Assembly: GCF_003056725.1 (NCBI RefSeq)
Contig: NZ_QBKZ01000025.1
Coordinates: 1-43,335 of the forward strand
Source of the DNA: Mangrovicoccus ximenensis
GTDB taxonomy: Bacteria; Pseudomonadota; Alphaproteobacteria; Rhodobacterales; Rhodobacteraceae
DNA: 43,335 nucleotides
Direction: 5' to 3'
The notes under the pieces were generated by a model, which saw only the letters and a program-made list of their open reading frames with translations, had not been told where the DNA came from and ran no database searches. How positions within the stretch are numbered: position 1 is the first letter of the stretch; every line of letters begins with the position of its first letter. Made by a program: the position numbers and the translations under genes. Below, piece by piece: positions 27,875-37,021 of the stretch.

Positions 27875-28078
27875 TCAGAGGACGGCGATGTCCTTCGAGG
27901 CGAATTGGTGCTTTGAAAAATAGGCGGACAGCTCGGTTACCGCCTTGTCGAGCGCCGAGGGCTGCGAAGAGACTTCCCGGCGCAGCCGGGTTACAAGGAT
28001 CTTGGTCGCCAGAGAGGCGTCGCCCAGCTCCTTGCTGCTCGTCAGTGTCCTGCGGAAAACGGCTGCGGTATCGGTCAT
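27875..28078 (-). CDS. uncharacterised 67-residue protein
   Basis: Small helical protein (MTDTAAVFRRTLTSS to FSKHQFASKDIAVL), no membrane segment. The ATG at 28078 has GGAGA 8 bases upstream; an in-frame ATG at 28213 would add 45 residues of unlikely composition. It is the first gene of a two-gene minus-strand unit with the 333-residue protein. No family recognised. Confidence 0.65.
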   Translation of the reverse strand: MTDTAAVFRRTLTSSKELGDASLATKILVTRLRREVSSQPSALDKAVTELSAYFSKHQFASKDIAVL

Positions 28079-28342
28079 TGCATGTCTCCGTTGCGGCTCC
28101 CTCCGGCGCTGCGCGGCGGCAGCGCATCGGGGGGCACTCTTGCGGGAACTCCTTGACGGAGTTTTGCCGCCGGGGCGGTTTTCCCCGGAAAGCATCAGGC
28201 AATTGCCATGCAATCGAGCAAAAATCGACTGTCATATACCTAAAATTTGGATGCAAATTGCGCTATCCCGGTGGGCGGCCGCGCGCGAGGCAGTGGTCCC
28301 CAGGCCGCCGCACTTGCGGGAAACACGAAGGAGACCAGCCAC
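28079..28342. promoter_or_regulatory. divergent intergenic region between the unknown operon and the YjbQ gene
   Basis: 264 bases with an AT-rich core at about 28195-28265, set in GC-rich flanks; it presumably holds both divergent promoters. No clear -35/-10 pair with proper spacing could be fixed on either strand. Nothing else is seen. Confidence 0.4.
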
Positions 28343-28759
28343 ATGCAGACCAGCTTCCGGGTGGAAACACGCGGCCCCGGCCTATACGAGATCACCCGGG
28401 ACGTCGCCCGCTGGGTGGCGGAGCAGGACCGCTCCGACGGGCTGCTGACGCTCCTGATCCGGCATACCTCGGCTTCGCTTCTGATTCAGGAAAATGCCGA
28501 TCCCGAGGTGCAGTCAGACCTGCGCGCCTTCTTCGAGCGGCTGGTGCCGCCCTCGGACGATCCGTCGATGTCCTATCTCACCCATGTCTACGAGGGGCCG
28601 GACGACATGCCGGGGCACATCAAGGCGGCGCTGATGCCGGTGAGCCTGTCGATCCCGGTGCTCGGCGGGCGGATGCGGCTGGGCACCTGGCAGGGCATCT
28701 ATGTTGCCGAGCACCGCCGCGCGCCGCATGTCCGGGAGGTCGCCGCGCATCTGGGATGA
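28343..28759 (+). CDS. YjbQ/UPF0047 family protein
   Basis: 138-residue single-domain protein. Signature pieces are LLIRHTSASLLIQENADPEV, MSYLTHVYEGPDDMPGHIKAAL and LGTWQGIYVAEHRRAPHVRE. The His residues in these segments form the conserved pocket of the family. Members show weak thiamine-phosphate synthase activity in vitro, but the cellular role is not settled. The ATG at 28343 has GAAGGAG upstream. Confidence 0.92.
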   Translation: MQTSFRVETRGPGLYEITRDVARWVAEQDRSDGLLTLLIRHTSASLLIQENADPEVQSDLRAFFERLVPPSDDPSMSYLTHVYEGPDDMPGHIKAALMPVSLSIPVLGGRMRLGTWQGIYVAEHRRAPHVREVAAHLG

Positions 28760-28855
28760 CCCTGCGGCGAGGCAGCGCGCTGCAAGTTGAACGGCGCGGG
28801 CTTGCGGCACGGCATGCGGTCTGTCAGATCTGGTCCATACAGGAGGACCCGGTCC

Positions 28856-29284
28856 ATGCGCATCATGACCCCTGCGGTACTTGCCGCCCTTGCCCTTTCC
28901 GCCTGCAGCCTGCCGCCTCCGACGCCGGGCTCGAGCTATGTCACCATGAATGGCCGCCGCGTGGTTCCGCTGCAGACGCCGGGAACCTTCGAGGTGATCG
29001 CGTCGCCCGGCGATGCCGGTCCGCAGTATTTCTGCGCCGCCGCCGATTACGCCGAGCGCATGCTCGGGGCGCGTCCCTCGGACCGCGTGGTGATCATCCG
29101 CACCGACGGCGACAGCCAGTCCTCGCCGGGCACCCGCGGCGTCAGCTTCACCGTGATGTCGCGCGAAGAGGCGCCGCCGCTCGACGGCATCTACCTCAAT
29201 CCCCGCAAGCTGGGCGAGGCGACCACCGTCGCCAACGGCAAGCAGAGCTGCATGCGCCAGCAGCTGGAGATCGACTGGAACTGA
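28856..29284 (+). CDS. putative lipoprotein
   Basis: 142-residue protein with a signal peptide ending in a lipobox (ALALSACS), so it is likely lipid-anchored at Cys17. The remainder holds two further cysteines ([11 protein letters not shown] and [11 protein letters not shown]) that could form a disulfide, and [14 protein letters not shown]. No known domain recognised. The ATG at 28856 has AGGAGG 8 bases upstream. Confidence 0.75.
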   Translation: MRIMTPAVLAALALSACSLPPPTPGSSYVTMNGRRVVPLQTPGTFEVIASPGDAGPQYFCAAADYAERMLGARPSDRVVIIRTDGDSQSSPGTRGVSFTVMSREEAPPLDGIYLNPRKLGEATTVANGKQSCMRQQLEIDWN

Positions 29285-29408
29285 CGCAGGGCGACTGTGC
29301 CCCCGGCTGCACACTTTATGTTGGGGGCATGTTTCTGCACTACCCAAGCCGTCGTGGGTTTCCTATAGTCCCGGTGGACGATCAGCCGCACTGACCGACG
29401 GAGGCCCC

Positions 29409-29879
29409 ATGCGCTGCCCATTCTGCGGAAACGTGGACACCCAGGTGAAGGATTCCCGCCCGGCCGAGGACCATGTCGCAATCCGCAGGCGCCGGTTCTG
29501 TCCGGAATGCGGCGGCCGCTTCACCACCTATGAGCGCGTGCAGCTGCGCGATCTGGTGGTGATCAAGACCAATGGACGGCGCGAGGATTTCGACCGCGAC
29601 AAGCTGGAGCGCTCGATCCGCATCGCCTGCCAGAAACGCCCGATCGAGCCCGAGCGCATGGAGAAGATGATCTCCGGGATAGTGCGCCGGCTGGAATCCC
29701 TGGGCGAGCAGGACATCCCCTCGAAGACCATCGGCGAGATCGTGATGGAGACGCTCGCGCGGATCGACACGGTGGCCTATGTGCGCTTCGCCAGCGTCTA
29801 CAAGAACTTCCAGGCGGCGGACGATTTCGACAAGTTCGTCTCCGAGCTCCGTCCCGGCGCGGTTCCGCCGGAGGCCTGA
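29409..29879 (+). CDS. nrdR: transcriptional repressor NrdR
   Basis: 156-residue repressor of ribonucleotide reductase genes. The N-terminal zinc ribbon is [18 protein letters not shown] with [14 protein letters not shown]; the ATP-cone domain (about 49-139) includes [20 protein letters not shown]. The gene is followed after 3 bases by ribD, the usual order. Length and all four zinc cysteines are normal. CTATAGT at 29361-29367 could be its -10 element. Confidence 0.95.
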   Translation: MRCPFCGNVDTQVKDSRPAEDHVAIRRRRFCPECGGRFTTYERVQLRDLVVIKTNGRREDFDRDKLERSIRIACQKRPIEPERMEKMISGIVRRLESLGEQDIPSKTIGEIVMETLARIDTVAYVRFASVYKNFQAADDFDKFVSELRPGAVPPEA

Positions 29880-29882
29880 TCC

Positions 29883-30070
29883 ATGACATCTGACCGGCGC
29901 TACATGGCGCTGGCCCTCTCGCTCGGCGCGCGGGGGCTCGGCAAGGTCTGGCCGCGGCCCTCGGTGGGCTGCGTGCTGGTGAAGGACGGACGGATCGTCG
30001 GCCGCGGCTGGACCCAGGGCCAGTCCGGGCCGCATGGCGAGGCGATGGCGCTGGCCCAGGGGGCTGCCGC
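29883..30070 (+). pseudogene. ribD: ribD 5' fragment (riboflavin deaminase/reductase)
   Basis: First 60 or so residues of RibD: MALALSLGARGLGKVWPRPS, VGCVLVKDGRIVGRGWTQ and the zinc-ligand HGEAMALAQ. After this the frame loses resemblance: the expected deaminase motif with PCAHHGKTPPC does not follow. The sequence instead is the reverse complement of a lipoprotein gene start. The riboflavin pathway needs an intact copy elsewhere. Confidence 0.88.
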
Positions 30071-30188
30071 CGCCGCGGGTGACGGACCCGAAGGCGCCCG
30101 GGTCGCAGGCGCTCAGCGCGGCCGCGGCGGGAATCATGGTGAGGGCTCCGAGAAACTGGCGGCGTGCGATGGCGCGGGGCGGGGCCAT
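30071..30188 (-). pseudogene. lpoA-like lipoprotein, 5' fragment
   Basis: From the ATG at 30188 the minus strand encodes a Tat-like/lipoprotein signal (RRQFLGALTMIPAAAALSAC) with a lipobox at ALSAC. About 40 residues are visible before the join to ribD. Divergent from rsmI, the position of the penicillin-binding-protein activator LpoA (YraM) next to rsmI-yraN in many proteobacteria, so that identity is inferred from place. GGAGA lies upstream of the start. Confidence 0.55.
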
Positions 30189-30282
30189 GGTGGTCTCCTT
30201 GCGGTCCGGTTGCGGGCAGCCTATGCTGCCAGGCGTCACTCGATCGTGACGAGCTTACTCGGCTCCGGGAGCGGCATAAACC

Positions 30283-31143
30283 GTGAATTATCAGCAGACC
30301 AAGCTCCAGCCGGGGCTGTACCTCGTCGCAACCCCGATCGGGCATGCCCGCGACATTACCCTGAGGGCGCTCGACGTGCTGGCCTCGGCCGATGTGCTGG
30401 CCGCCGAGGATACCCGGACTTTGCAGAAACTCATGCAAATTCATGGGGTTCCGCGCGAGGGGCGGCCGCTGGTCGCGTATCACGACCATTCCTCCGACGC
30501 TGCGGTCGCACGGCTGGCGGGCGATATCCGGGAGGGGCGAAGTGTCGCCTATGCCTCGGAGGCCGGATCGCCGCTGATTTCCGATCCGGGCTACCGGCTG
30601 GTGGCCGAACTGGCGCGCGATGGGCTGCCGGTGACGGTGATCCCGGGGGCGAGCGCGGCGATCGCGGCGCTGTCTCTGGCCGGGCTGCCGACCGACCGCT
30701 TCCTGTTCCTCGGCTTTCCCCCGGCCAAGGCCGCCGCGCGCCAGTCCTGGCTGGGCGACCAGGCCCATGCCGAGGCGACGCAGGTGATCTACGAATCCCC
30801 GCGCCGGGTCGGGGAATTGCTGGAGGCGCTGTGCGAGAGCCACGGGCCGGACCGTCCGGCGGCGCTCTGCCGCGAGCTGACCAAATCCTACGAGACCGTG
30901 CTGCGCGGCAGCGTGGCGGAATTGCTCGAACTGGTGCGCGAAACCCCGCCCAAGGGCGAATGCGTGCTGGTCGTCGCCGGGGCCGAGCCGGAAAGCGCGG
31001 GCGAAGAGGATGTCGAGACCGCCCTGGTTAACGCCATGGAAAGGCTCAGCATGAAGGATGCGGTCAAGGAAGTGGCCGAAAGCCTCGGCATGCCGCGCAA
31101 GGCGGTCTACCAGATGGCGCTGGGGCTCAAGCAGGAGGGCTGA
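30283..31143 (+). CDS. rsmI: 16S rRNA (cytidine1402-2'-O)-methyltransferase RsmI
   Basis: 286-residue SAM-dependent enzyme methylating C1402 of 16S rRNA. Motifs: GLYLVATPIGHARDITLRAL, VLAAEDTRTLQKLM, ASEAGSPLISDPGYRL, VTVIPGASAAIAALSLAGL and FLFLGFPPAK. The usual DAGTPLISDPG reads EAGSPLISDPG here, two conservative changes. It starts with GTG at 30283; the resulting N-terminus matches the family. Next to yraN and gshB as expected. Confidence 0.93.
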   Translation: MNYQQTKLQPGLYLVATPIGHARDITLRALDVLASADVLAAEDTRTLQKLMQIHGVPREGRPLVAYHDHSSDAAVARLAGDIREGRSVAYASEAGSPLISDPGYRLVAELARDGLPVTVIPGASAAIAALSLAGLPTDRFLFLGFPPAKAAARQSWLGDQAHAEATQVIYESPRRVGELLEALCESHGPDRPAALCRELTKSYETVLRGSVAELLELVRETPPKGECVLVVAGAEPESAGEEDVETALVNAMERLSMKDAVKEVAESLGMPRKAVYQMALGLKQEG

Positions 31144-31144
31144 G

Positions 31145-31495
31145 ATGGACGGCGCGACGGGCTACCATGCGGGACTGGCCGCCGAGGATTGCGTCGCGCG
31201 GGTCTACGAAGCCACAGGCCACCGGGTCCGGGCGCGCCGCTGGCGCGGGCAGGGCGGCGAGATCGACCTGATCCTCGAAGGCGCCGGCGGCCTCGTCTTC
31301 GTCGAGGTCAAGAAAAGCCGCAGCTTCGACCGCGCCGCCGAACGGTTCTCGGACCGCCAGATGTGCCGCATCTTCGCGGCGGCGTCGGAATTCGTCGCCG
31401 GGGAGCCCTTGCAGATGGATACGCCGATGCGCTTCGACCTGGCGCTGGTCGACGTCCATGGCCGGACGCGGCTGGTGGAAAACATCCTGCACTGA
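31145..31495 (+). CDS. yraN: YraN/UPF0102 family nuclease-like protein
   Basis: 116-residue protein with a Holliday-junction-resolvase-like fold. Signature segments are GLAAEDCVARVYEATGHRV, RWRGQGGEIDLILE and LVFVEVKKS, containing the Glu-Asp-Glu-Lys acidic set of the nuclease superfamily, followed by RFDLALVD. It starts 1 base after the rsmI stop, so the pair is coupled. Activity in cells is not established for the family. Confidence 0.9.
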   Translation: MDGATGYHAGLAAEDCVARVYEATGHRVRARRWRGQGGEIDLILEGAGGLVFVEVKKSRSFDRAAERFSDRQMCRIFAAASEFVAGEPLQMDTPMRFDLALVDVHGRTRLVENILH

Positions 31496-31576
31496 CGCGC
31501 TCGTGTCCTGCGGCGCGGCCATGTGGCGATTGCACCGGCCCGGCAATTCGGTCAGATGATGTCCCAAAAGGACGGG

Positions 31577-32517
31577 ATGTTCATGCTGACAATCGCTTTC
31601 CAGATGGATCCGATCGAAACGGTCAATCCTAATGCCGACAGCACCTACCGGCTGGCCGAAGAGGCCCAGGCGCGCGGCCACAAGATCTATGTCTACGGGC
31701 CGGAGCAGCTGACCTTCGACCGCGGCACGGTCCGCGCCATGGCGCGCCCAGCCGAGATCCGCCGCGGCGAGACGCCTTTCGTGGTGCTGGGCGAGCCCGA
31801 GGATCTGGACCTCGCGGAGGTCGATGTCGTCTGGCTGCGGCAAGATCCGCCCTTCGACATGGGCTACATCACCACCACCCACATGCTCGACCTGCTCGAC
31901 GGCCGCACGCTGGTGGTGAACAAGCCCTTCTGGGTGCGCAACTTCCCCGAGAAGCTGCTGGTGCTGAAATTCCCCGAGCTGACGCCGCCGACGATGATCG
32001 CGCGGGATCTGGCGCGGCTCAAGGCCTTCAAGGCCGAGCATGGCGACATCATCCTGAAGCCGCTCTACGGCAATGGCGGCGCAGGCGTGTTCCGGCTCGA
32101 CCCGAACGACCGCAACCTCAGCTCGCTGCATGAACTGTTCTGCGGCATCAACCGCGAGCCGCTGATCGCCCAGGCCTTCCTGCCGGCCGTCGCCAAGGGC
32201 GACAAGCGGGTGATCCTGGTCGACGGCGAGCCGGTGGGCGCGATCAACCGCGTGCCGTCCGAGGGCGAGACCCGTTCGAACATGCATGTGGGCGGCCGTC
32301 CCGAGAAGGTCGAGCTGACCGAGCGTGACCGCGAGATCTGCGCCAAGACGGCCCGACCCTGCGCGAAGCCGGGCAGATCTTCGTCGGCATCGACGTGATC
32401 GGCGACTGGCTGACCGAGATCAACGTGACCTCGCCGACCGGCATCCAGGAGCTGGAGCGCTTCGACGGGATCAACGTCGCCGGGAAGATCTGGCAGGCGA
32501 TCGAAGCCAAGCTCTGA
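31577..32517 (+). pseudogene. gshB: glutathione synthetase with a one-base frameshift
   Basis: ATP-grasp ligase joining gamma-glutamylcysteine to glycine. Visible: IAFQMDPIETVNPNADSTYRL, WLRQDPPFDMGYITTTH, VNKPFWVRNFPEKL, ILKPLYGNGGAGVFRL and FLPAVAKGDKRVILVDG. Near 32346-32350 the frame shifts by one base: the upstream frame ends in nonsense at 32398, while the next frame continues the family sequence [25 protein letters not shown] to a stop at 32517. A missing base restores about 313 residues, the normal length. Start is 31577 or the ATG at 31583. A sequencing or assembly error is as likely as true decay. Confidence 0.9.
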
Positions 32518-32519
32518 GC

Positions 32520-32665
32520 TCAGGCCGGTCCGGCGGTCAGGCGGTAGCTCAGCGCCTCGGCCATGTGCGGGGCGCGGATATCCGCGCTGCCGCCGAGGTC
32601 GGCGATGGTGCGGGCGACGCGCAGGATGCGGTGGAAGCCGCGGGCGCTCAGCCCGAACCGCTCCG
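32520..32665 (-). pseudogene. comM: comM/yifB 3' fragment (magnesium-chelatase-type AAA protein)
   Basis: The last 45 or so residues of ComM/Yif[21 protein letters not shown], then [13 protein letters not shown]. Convergent with gshB with 2 bases between stops, the normal alphaproteobacterial arrangement. The main AAA+ part is missing; the frame is fused upstream to an ArsR-type DNA-binding domain. Confidence 0.85.
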
Positions 32666-32885
32666 CCGCGCGGTGCAGCAGGCGGTAGACCCGGCGCGCG
32701 CCCACCGGCACCACGTCGAGCAGCCCCGCGCCGCACAGCACGCGCAGGTGCTGCGACACCGCGGGGCGGCTGATGCAGAAGCCCTGGGCCAGCTGGCCCA
32801 CCGATTTCGGCCCGTGGCGCAGCTTCTCGACGATGGCGCGCCGGGTCGGATCGGCGAGGGCTTGCAAAGCGGCTGCGTAAGTCAT
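32666..32885 (-). pseudogene. ArsR-family regulator, 5' fragment
   Basis: About 73 residues of an ArsR-type winged helix: [19 protein letters not shown], then [20 protein letters not shown] as the recognition helix and [12 protein letters not shown]. This type, without metal-binding cysteines in the usual ELCVCD position, often sits next to an SRPBCC/AHSA1 gene. The C-terminus is replaced in frame by the ComM tail, giving an apparent 121-residue hybrid. A likely own operator overlaps the start region. Confidence 0.8.
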
Positions 32886-32887
32886 AG

Positions 32888-32909
32888 CTTACGGTAAGTG
32901 AGAACTTAC
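32888..32909. promoter_or_regulatory. ArsR operator, nested palindromes
   Basis: GTAAGTGAGAACTTAC at 32894-32909 is a perfect 6-4-6 inverted repeat, and CTTACGGTAAG at 32888-32898 is a second overlapping palindrome sharing GTAAG. The element begins 3 bases before the arsR ATG, a typical place for self-control by ArsR proteins. Confidence 0.7.
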
Positions 32910-32962
32910 GAAACTGTCAAGAAGTACCGCCGAAAGCCGCAACTCCCGTTTGTCGACTTGCC

Positions 32963-32990
32963 CTTGCAGCCCCCTTCCGACACCCCTAAG
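32963..32990 (+). promoter_or_regulatory. candidate heat-shock (RpoH) promoter of clpP
   Basis: CTTGCA, a 14-base spacer, then CCCCTAAG, resembling the sigma-32 pattern CTTG/CCCCAT. It ends 48 bases before the clpP start. ClpP genes are RpoH-controlled in many proteobacteria. The match is partial. Confidence 0.4.
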
Positions 32991-33037
32991 ACTCACTGGA
33001 CCGGCGCTCGTGCCACCAAGAGAAGCAGGCGATTGAG

Positions 33038-33670
33038 ATGAAAGACCCTATCGACGTTTACATGAACACGCTCGTCCCCATGGTGGTGGAGCAGACCTCG
33101 CGCGGGGAACGGGCCTACGACATTTTCTCGCGCCTTCTGAAGGAACGGATCATCTTCCTGTCGGGGCCGGTGCATGACGGCATGAGCTCGCTCATCGTCG
33201 CACAGCTGCTGCATCTCGAGGCCGAGAACCCGAACAAGGAAATCTCGATGTACATCAACAGCCCGGGCGGCGTTGTGACGTCGGGCCTGTCGATCTACGA
33301 CACGATGCAGTACATCAAGCCGAAGGTCTCCACGCTGGTGGTCGGCCAGGCGGCGTCGATGGGTTCGCTCCTGCTGACCGCGGGCGAGGCGGGCATGCGC
33401 TTCTCGCTGCCGAATTCGCGCATCATGGTGCACCAGCCCTCGGGCGGCTTCCAGGGCCAGGCGACGGACATCTCGATCCACGCCAAGGAAATCCTGGAGC
33501 TCAAGGAGCGCCTGAACAACATCTACGTCAAGCATACGGGCCAGGACTACGCCACCGTCGAGGCGGCGCTGGAACGCGACAACTTCATGACTGCCGAAGC
33601 CGCCAAGGCCTGGGGCCTGGTCGACGAAATCGTCACCAGCCGCGCCACGCCCGAAGCGCCGAAGGCGTAA
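33038..33670 (+). CDS. clpP: ATP-dependent Clp protease proteolytic subunit
   Basis: 210-residue serine peptidase that forms the ClpP barrel. The catalytic triad is visible: Ser in [11 protein letters not shown], His in [10 protein letters not shown] and Asp in the [10 protein letters not shown] segment. The N-terminal [20 protein letters not shown] and the oligomerisation segment [19 protein letters not shown] are typical. The ATG at 33038 follows GAAGCAGGCG, a weak ribosome site. ClpX follows after 133 bases, an arrangement usual for the pair. Confidence 0.96.
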   Translation: MKDPIDVYMNTLVPMVVEQTSRGERAYDIFSRLLKERIIFLSGPVHDGMSSLIVAQLLHLEAENPNKEISMYINSPGGVVTSGLSIYDTMQYIKPKVSTLVVGQAASMGSLLLTAGEAGMRFSLPNSRIMVHQPSGGFQGQATDISIHAKEILELKERLNNIYVKHTGQDYATVEAALERDNFMTAEAAKAWGLVDEIVTSRATPEAPKA

Positions 33671-33682
33671 ACCATCAAATTG

Positions 33683-33694
33683 CGGGAATTCCCG
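33683..33694. repeat. perfect palindrome in the clpP-clpX intergenic region
   Basis: CGGGAATTCCCG, 12 bp. No T run on either strand, so probably not a terminator. TTGCGG with ATTTAT 17 bases downstream (33681-33709) could be a clpX promoter with the palindrome as operator or hairpin between its elements. Confidence 0.4.
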
Positions 33695-33803
33695 ACATGG
33701 CGATTTATCCGTTGTGCGTGAATTCCTGCTGTCCTAAGCTGACCGGAGGCCGGCCGAGGTCTCCGTTCCGAGGGCTCCGGCCCGCCCGATAGGAGGTGAC
33801 GAC

Positions 33804-35069
<1,266 letters not shown>

Positions 35070-35094
35070 CCGGACCCGCTCCGCGACATCTTGG

Positions 35095-35121
35095 AAAACG
35101 GCGCCTCCGGGCGCCGTTTTT
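35095..35121 (+). terminator. rho-independent terminator of clpX
   Basis: AAAACGGCGCC, loop TCCG, GGCGCCGTTTTT: an 11-bp stem ending in a T run, 25 bases after the clpX stop. Confidence 0.9.
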
Positions 35122-35220
35122 CGTTTGCCTCCTCCGAGGGAATGCGTATGGCCATGCGCGGCGCGGGCAGGGGCGCGGCAGGCCGCCGCGATCCGGCGAC
35201 CCGCAGGGGAGTATTCCGCC

Positions 35221-35589
35221 ATGAAACGCATCTTCTCCGGTTCGCCCTTCGAGCCGAAAATCGCCTATTGCCGCGCCGTCGTCGCCGGCGGCTTCGCCTT
35301 CGTCAGCGGCACCACCGGCATCGACCCGGAAGGCCCGGCCGAGCAATCCGCCGCCGAGCAGTGCCGCCTGACCCTGACCCGCATCGCCGCGGCGCTGGAA
35401 GAGGCCGGGACCGACATCTCCAAGGCGGTCCGCGTGACCTATTACATGGCCGATTTCGCCGAGTTCGAATCCTGCTGGCCGGTGCTGCAGGAGTATTTCG
35501 GCGAGACGCCCCCGGCCGCTTCGGTGATCGAGGCCAAGCTGATCGATCCGAAGATGAAGATCGAGATCGAAGTCACGGCGCTGGCCTGA
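35221..35589 (+). CDS. RidA/YjgF-YER057c family protein
   Basis: 122-residue small protein of the RidA superfamily, many of which hydrolyse reactive enamine/imine intermediates. Visible: YCRAVVAGGFAFVSGTTGID, EQCRLTLTRIAAALEEAG, VRVTYYMADFAEFESCWPV and PPAASVIEAKLIDPKMKIEIE. The Arg of the archetypal RidA substrate site (family CxxxR/VEV context) is not clearly present, as the end reads IEIEVTALA, so this is likely a non-archetypal subgroup. Start at 35221; the region 35122-35220 contains no gene. Confidence 0.85.
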   Translation: MKRIFSGSPFEPKIAYCRAVVAGGFAFVSGTTGIDPEGPAEQSAAEQCRLTLTRIAAALEEAGTDISKAVRVTYYMADFAEFESCWPVLQEYFGETPPAASVIEAKLIDPKMKIEIEVTALA

Positions 35590-35668
35590 CCGCCCTCGGG
35601 ACGTGGTTAACGTCCCGGCCATCTTTTCCGGGCAGGCTGCGGGCAGCCCTGTCCGGAAAGGAGCCGCC

Positions 35669-36427
35669 ATGGTCCGCGTTCTTGCCCGTGCCATCCTGAT
35701 CTGCCTCTGTGCCGCGTCGCCGCCCCTGGCCGGAGAGCCGCTGCCGGAGCATGTCGATCCGGATGCGGTGTATTTTCCGGTCGCAGAGATTGCCGCCGGG
35801 CTGGAGACGCGCTGCCTTGCGCTTGCGGAGGAGGGCGGCCACGGCCCGCGCCGCCTTGCAGGCTACGGCTTCGTCCAGCATGACCTCGAAGGGCGCATCT
35901 ACCGTGCCATGCCCCCTGAAGCCGGTGACGGCGCCGAGGTGTTCTGCCATGCCGACTTGGGGATCGGCCGGGTTCTGGTATCGGCAAGCGCCGCGCTGCC
36001 GCTCGGCGAGATGGCGGGCCACGGCCGCCTGCCGCAATTCCGCGGGCGCACCGTTCTCGCGCATGACAGCCGCTGGGTGCCGGTCGCCGAACAGGCCTGC
36101 GCGGCCATTCTCCATGGCAGGTTCGGCCGTCCGCGCTTCCCGTACATCCAGAAGACCGAGGCCTTCACGCCTGGCATCCTGCATGTGATGGCCGCGGTTC
36201 CGGGAGACGGGCAGGTGCAGCCGATCGAATACTGTGCCTTCGACACGCGCAGCCGGACCGCCGTCTGGCTCGAGGCGCCCGACCCGGAGCTTCGCCGCAA
36301 TGCCGAAGCCACCTACCGCTACCTGCGGCCGTCGCTGCGGGCGGCGGGCCAGCCGCTCCACGGCCTTCCGGCCGTGCAGGAAGAGGATTGGCGCAGAGCT
36401 TTCGAACGGGCCGAGTTCCGGTTCTGA
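35669..36427 (+). CDS. secreted hypothetical protein
   Basis: 252 residues with a signal peptide (MVRVLARAILICLCAASPPLAG). The mature part contains four cysteines (ETRCLALAEE, EVFCHADLG, QACAAILHG, IEYCAFDTRS), which could pair as disulfides in the periplasm. No known domain recognised. AAAGGAG is 7 bases before the ATG at 35669. It follows the RidA gene by 79 bases and may share its transcript. Confidence 0.75.
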   Translation: MVRVLARAILICLCAASPPLAGEPLPEHVDPDAVYFPVAEIAAGLETRCLALAEEGGHGPRRLAGYGFVQHDLEGRIYRAMPPEAGDGAEVFCHADLGIGRVLVSASAALPLGEMAGHGRLPQFRGRTVLAHDSRWVPVAEQACAAILHGRFGRPRFPYIQKTEAFTPGILHVMAAVPGDGQVQPIEYCAFDTRSRTAVWLEAPDPELRRNAEATYRYLRPSLRAAGQPLHGLPAVQEEDWRRAFERAEFRF

Positions 36428-36724
36428 CGGCTGCCGGTTCCGGTATGTCGCTGCAGAGATGGGCTGCAGCAGGCAGGGAGGGCCGCGCGCGCCTGCTGTC
36501 ATCGACAAGCACGGCATGGCGCCGGTGAAATCCGTGCCGATGACGCACACAGTCTTGCGGGCGCTCTTACCTCCGGAAACGGATCAGAAGGCATGGGGCA
36601 GAAGATGGATCGGCACCGCGAAACGGCGCATGCGACAGAGAGATCGCCACTGTCGAACCATGCTTGCGATGGCGGGAGCCGGTCTGGCCGCGAATGTCTT
36701 TCAGCTGCACCGAGCAGATGCCGA
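36428..36724. other. stretch without a recognised gene, probably holding a join
   Basis: No frame on either strand matches a known protein. Sequence before about 36725 has no relation to the RsmD tail that follows, so a join lies near its end. Confidence 0.4.
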
Positions 36725-36911
36725 ATGCAGGGCGGCGGCGCGCGATGGCGGCTGGATCGCGCCGGGGGCGCTGGTGGTCTGGGAGGAAAGCGCGCCGCAG
36801 CCCGCGCCGGAGGGATTCGCGCTGCTCGAGGAGCGGCGCTACGGCGACACGCATGTGACCTTTCTGGAGGCGGAGCCCGCGGCCGGCGCGCCGGAGCAGC
36901 CGCTTCCGTGA
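36725..36911 (+). pseudogene. rsmD: rsmD 3' fragment (16S rRNA guanine-966 N2-methyltransferase)
   Basis: The last 60 or so residues resemble the C-terminus of RsmD: AARDGGWIAPGALVVWEES, then PEGFALLEERRYGDTHVTFLEAE. The SAM-binding part and the NPPF-like catalytic motif are missing. Upstream the frame enters an unrelated sequence (TMLAMAGAGLAANVFQLH). Not translatable as a functional enzyme. Confidence 0.65.
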
Positions 36912-37021
36912 AAAAAGCCTTAACGCCGCCGGATAAATTGACTCTTTGTTAAGCATTGCATGAGGTGATCCCTGCATGGGCCGGGTCCGCAACCTGGCTG
37001 CCCTTGCTGAGGATCCTGGCG

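Noticed and set aside
29298..29339. TGCCCCC/GGGGGCA inverted repeat between the lipoprotein gene and nrdR as a terminator
   Set aside because: The loop is 28 bases and no T run follows; too weak to call.
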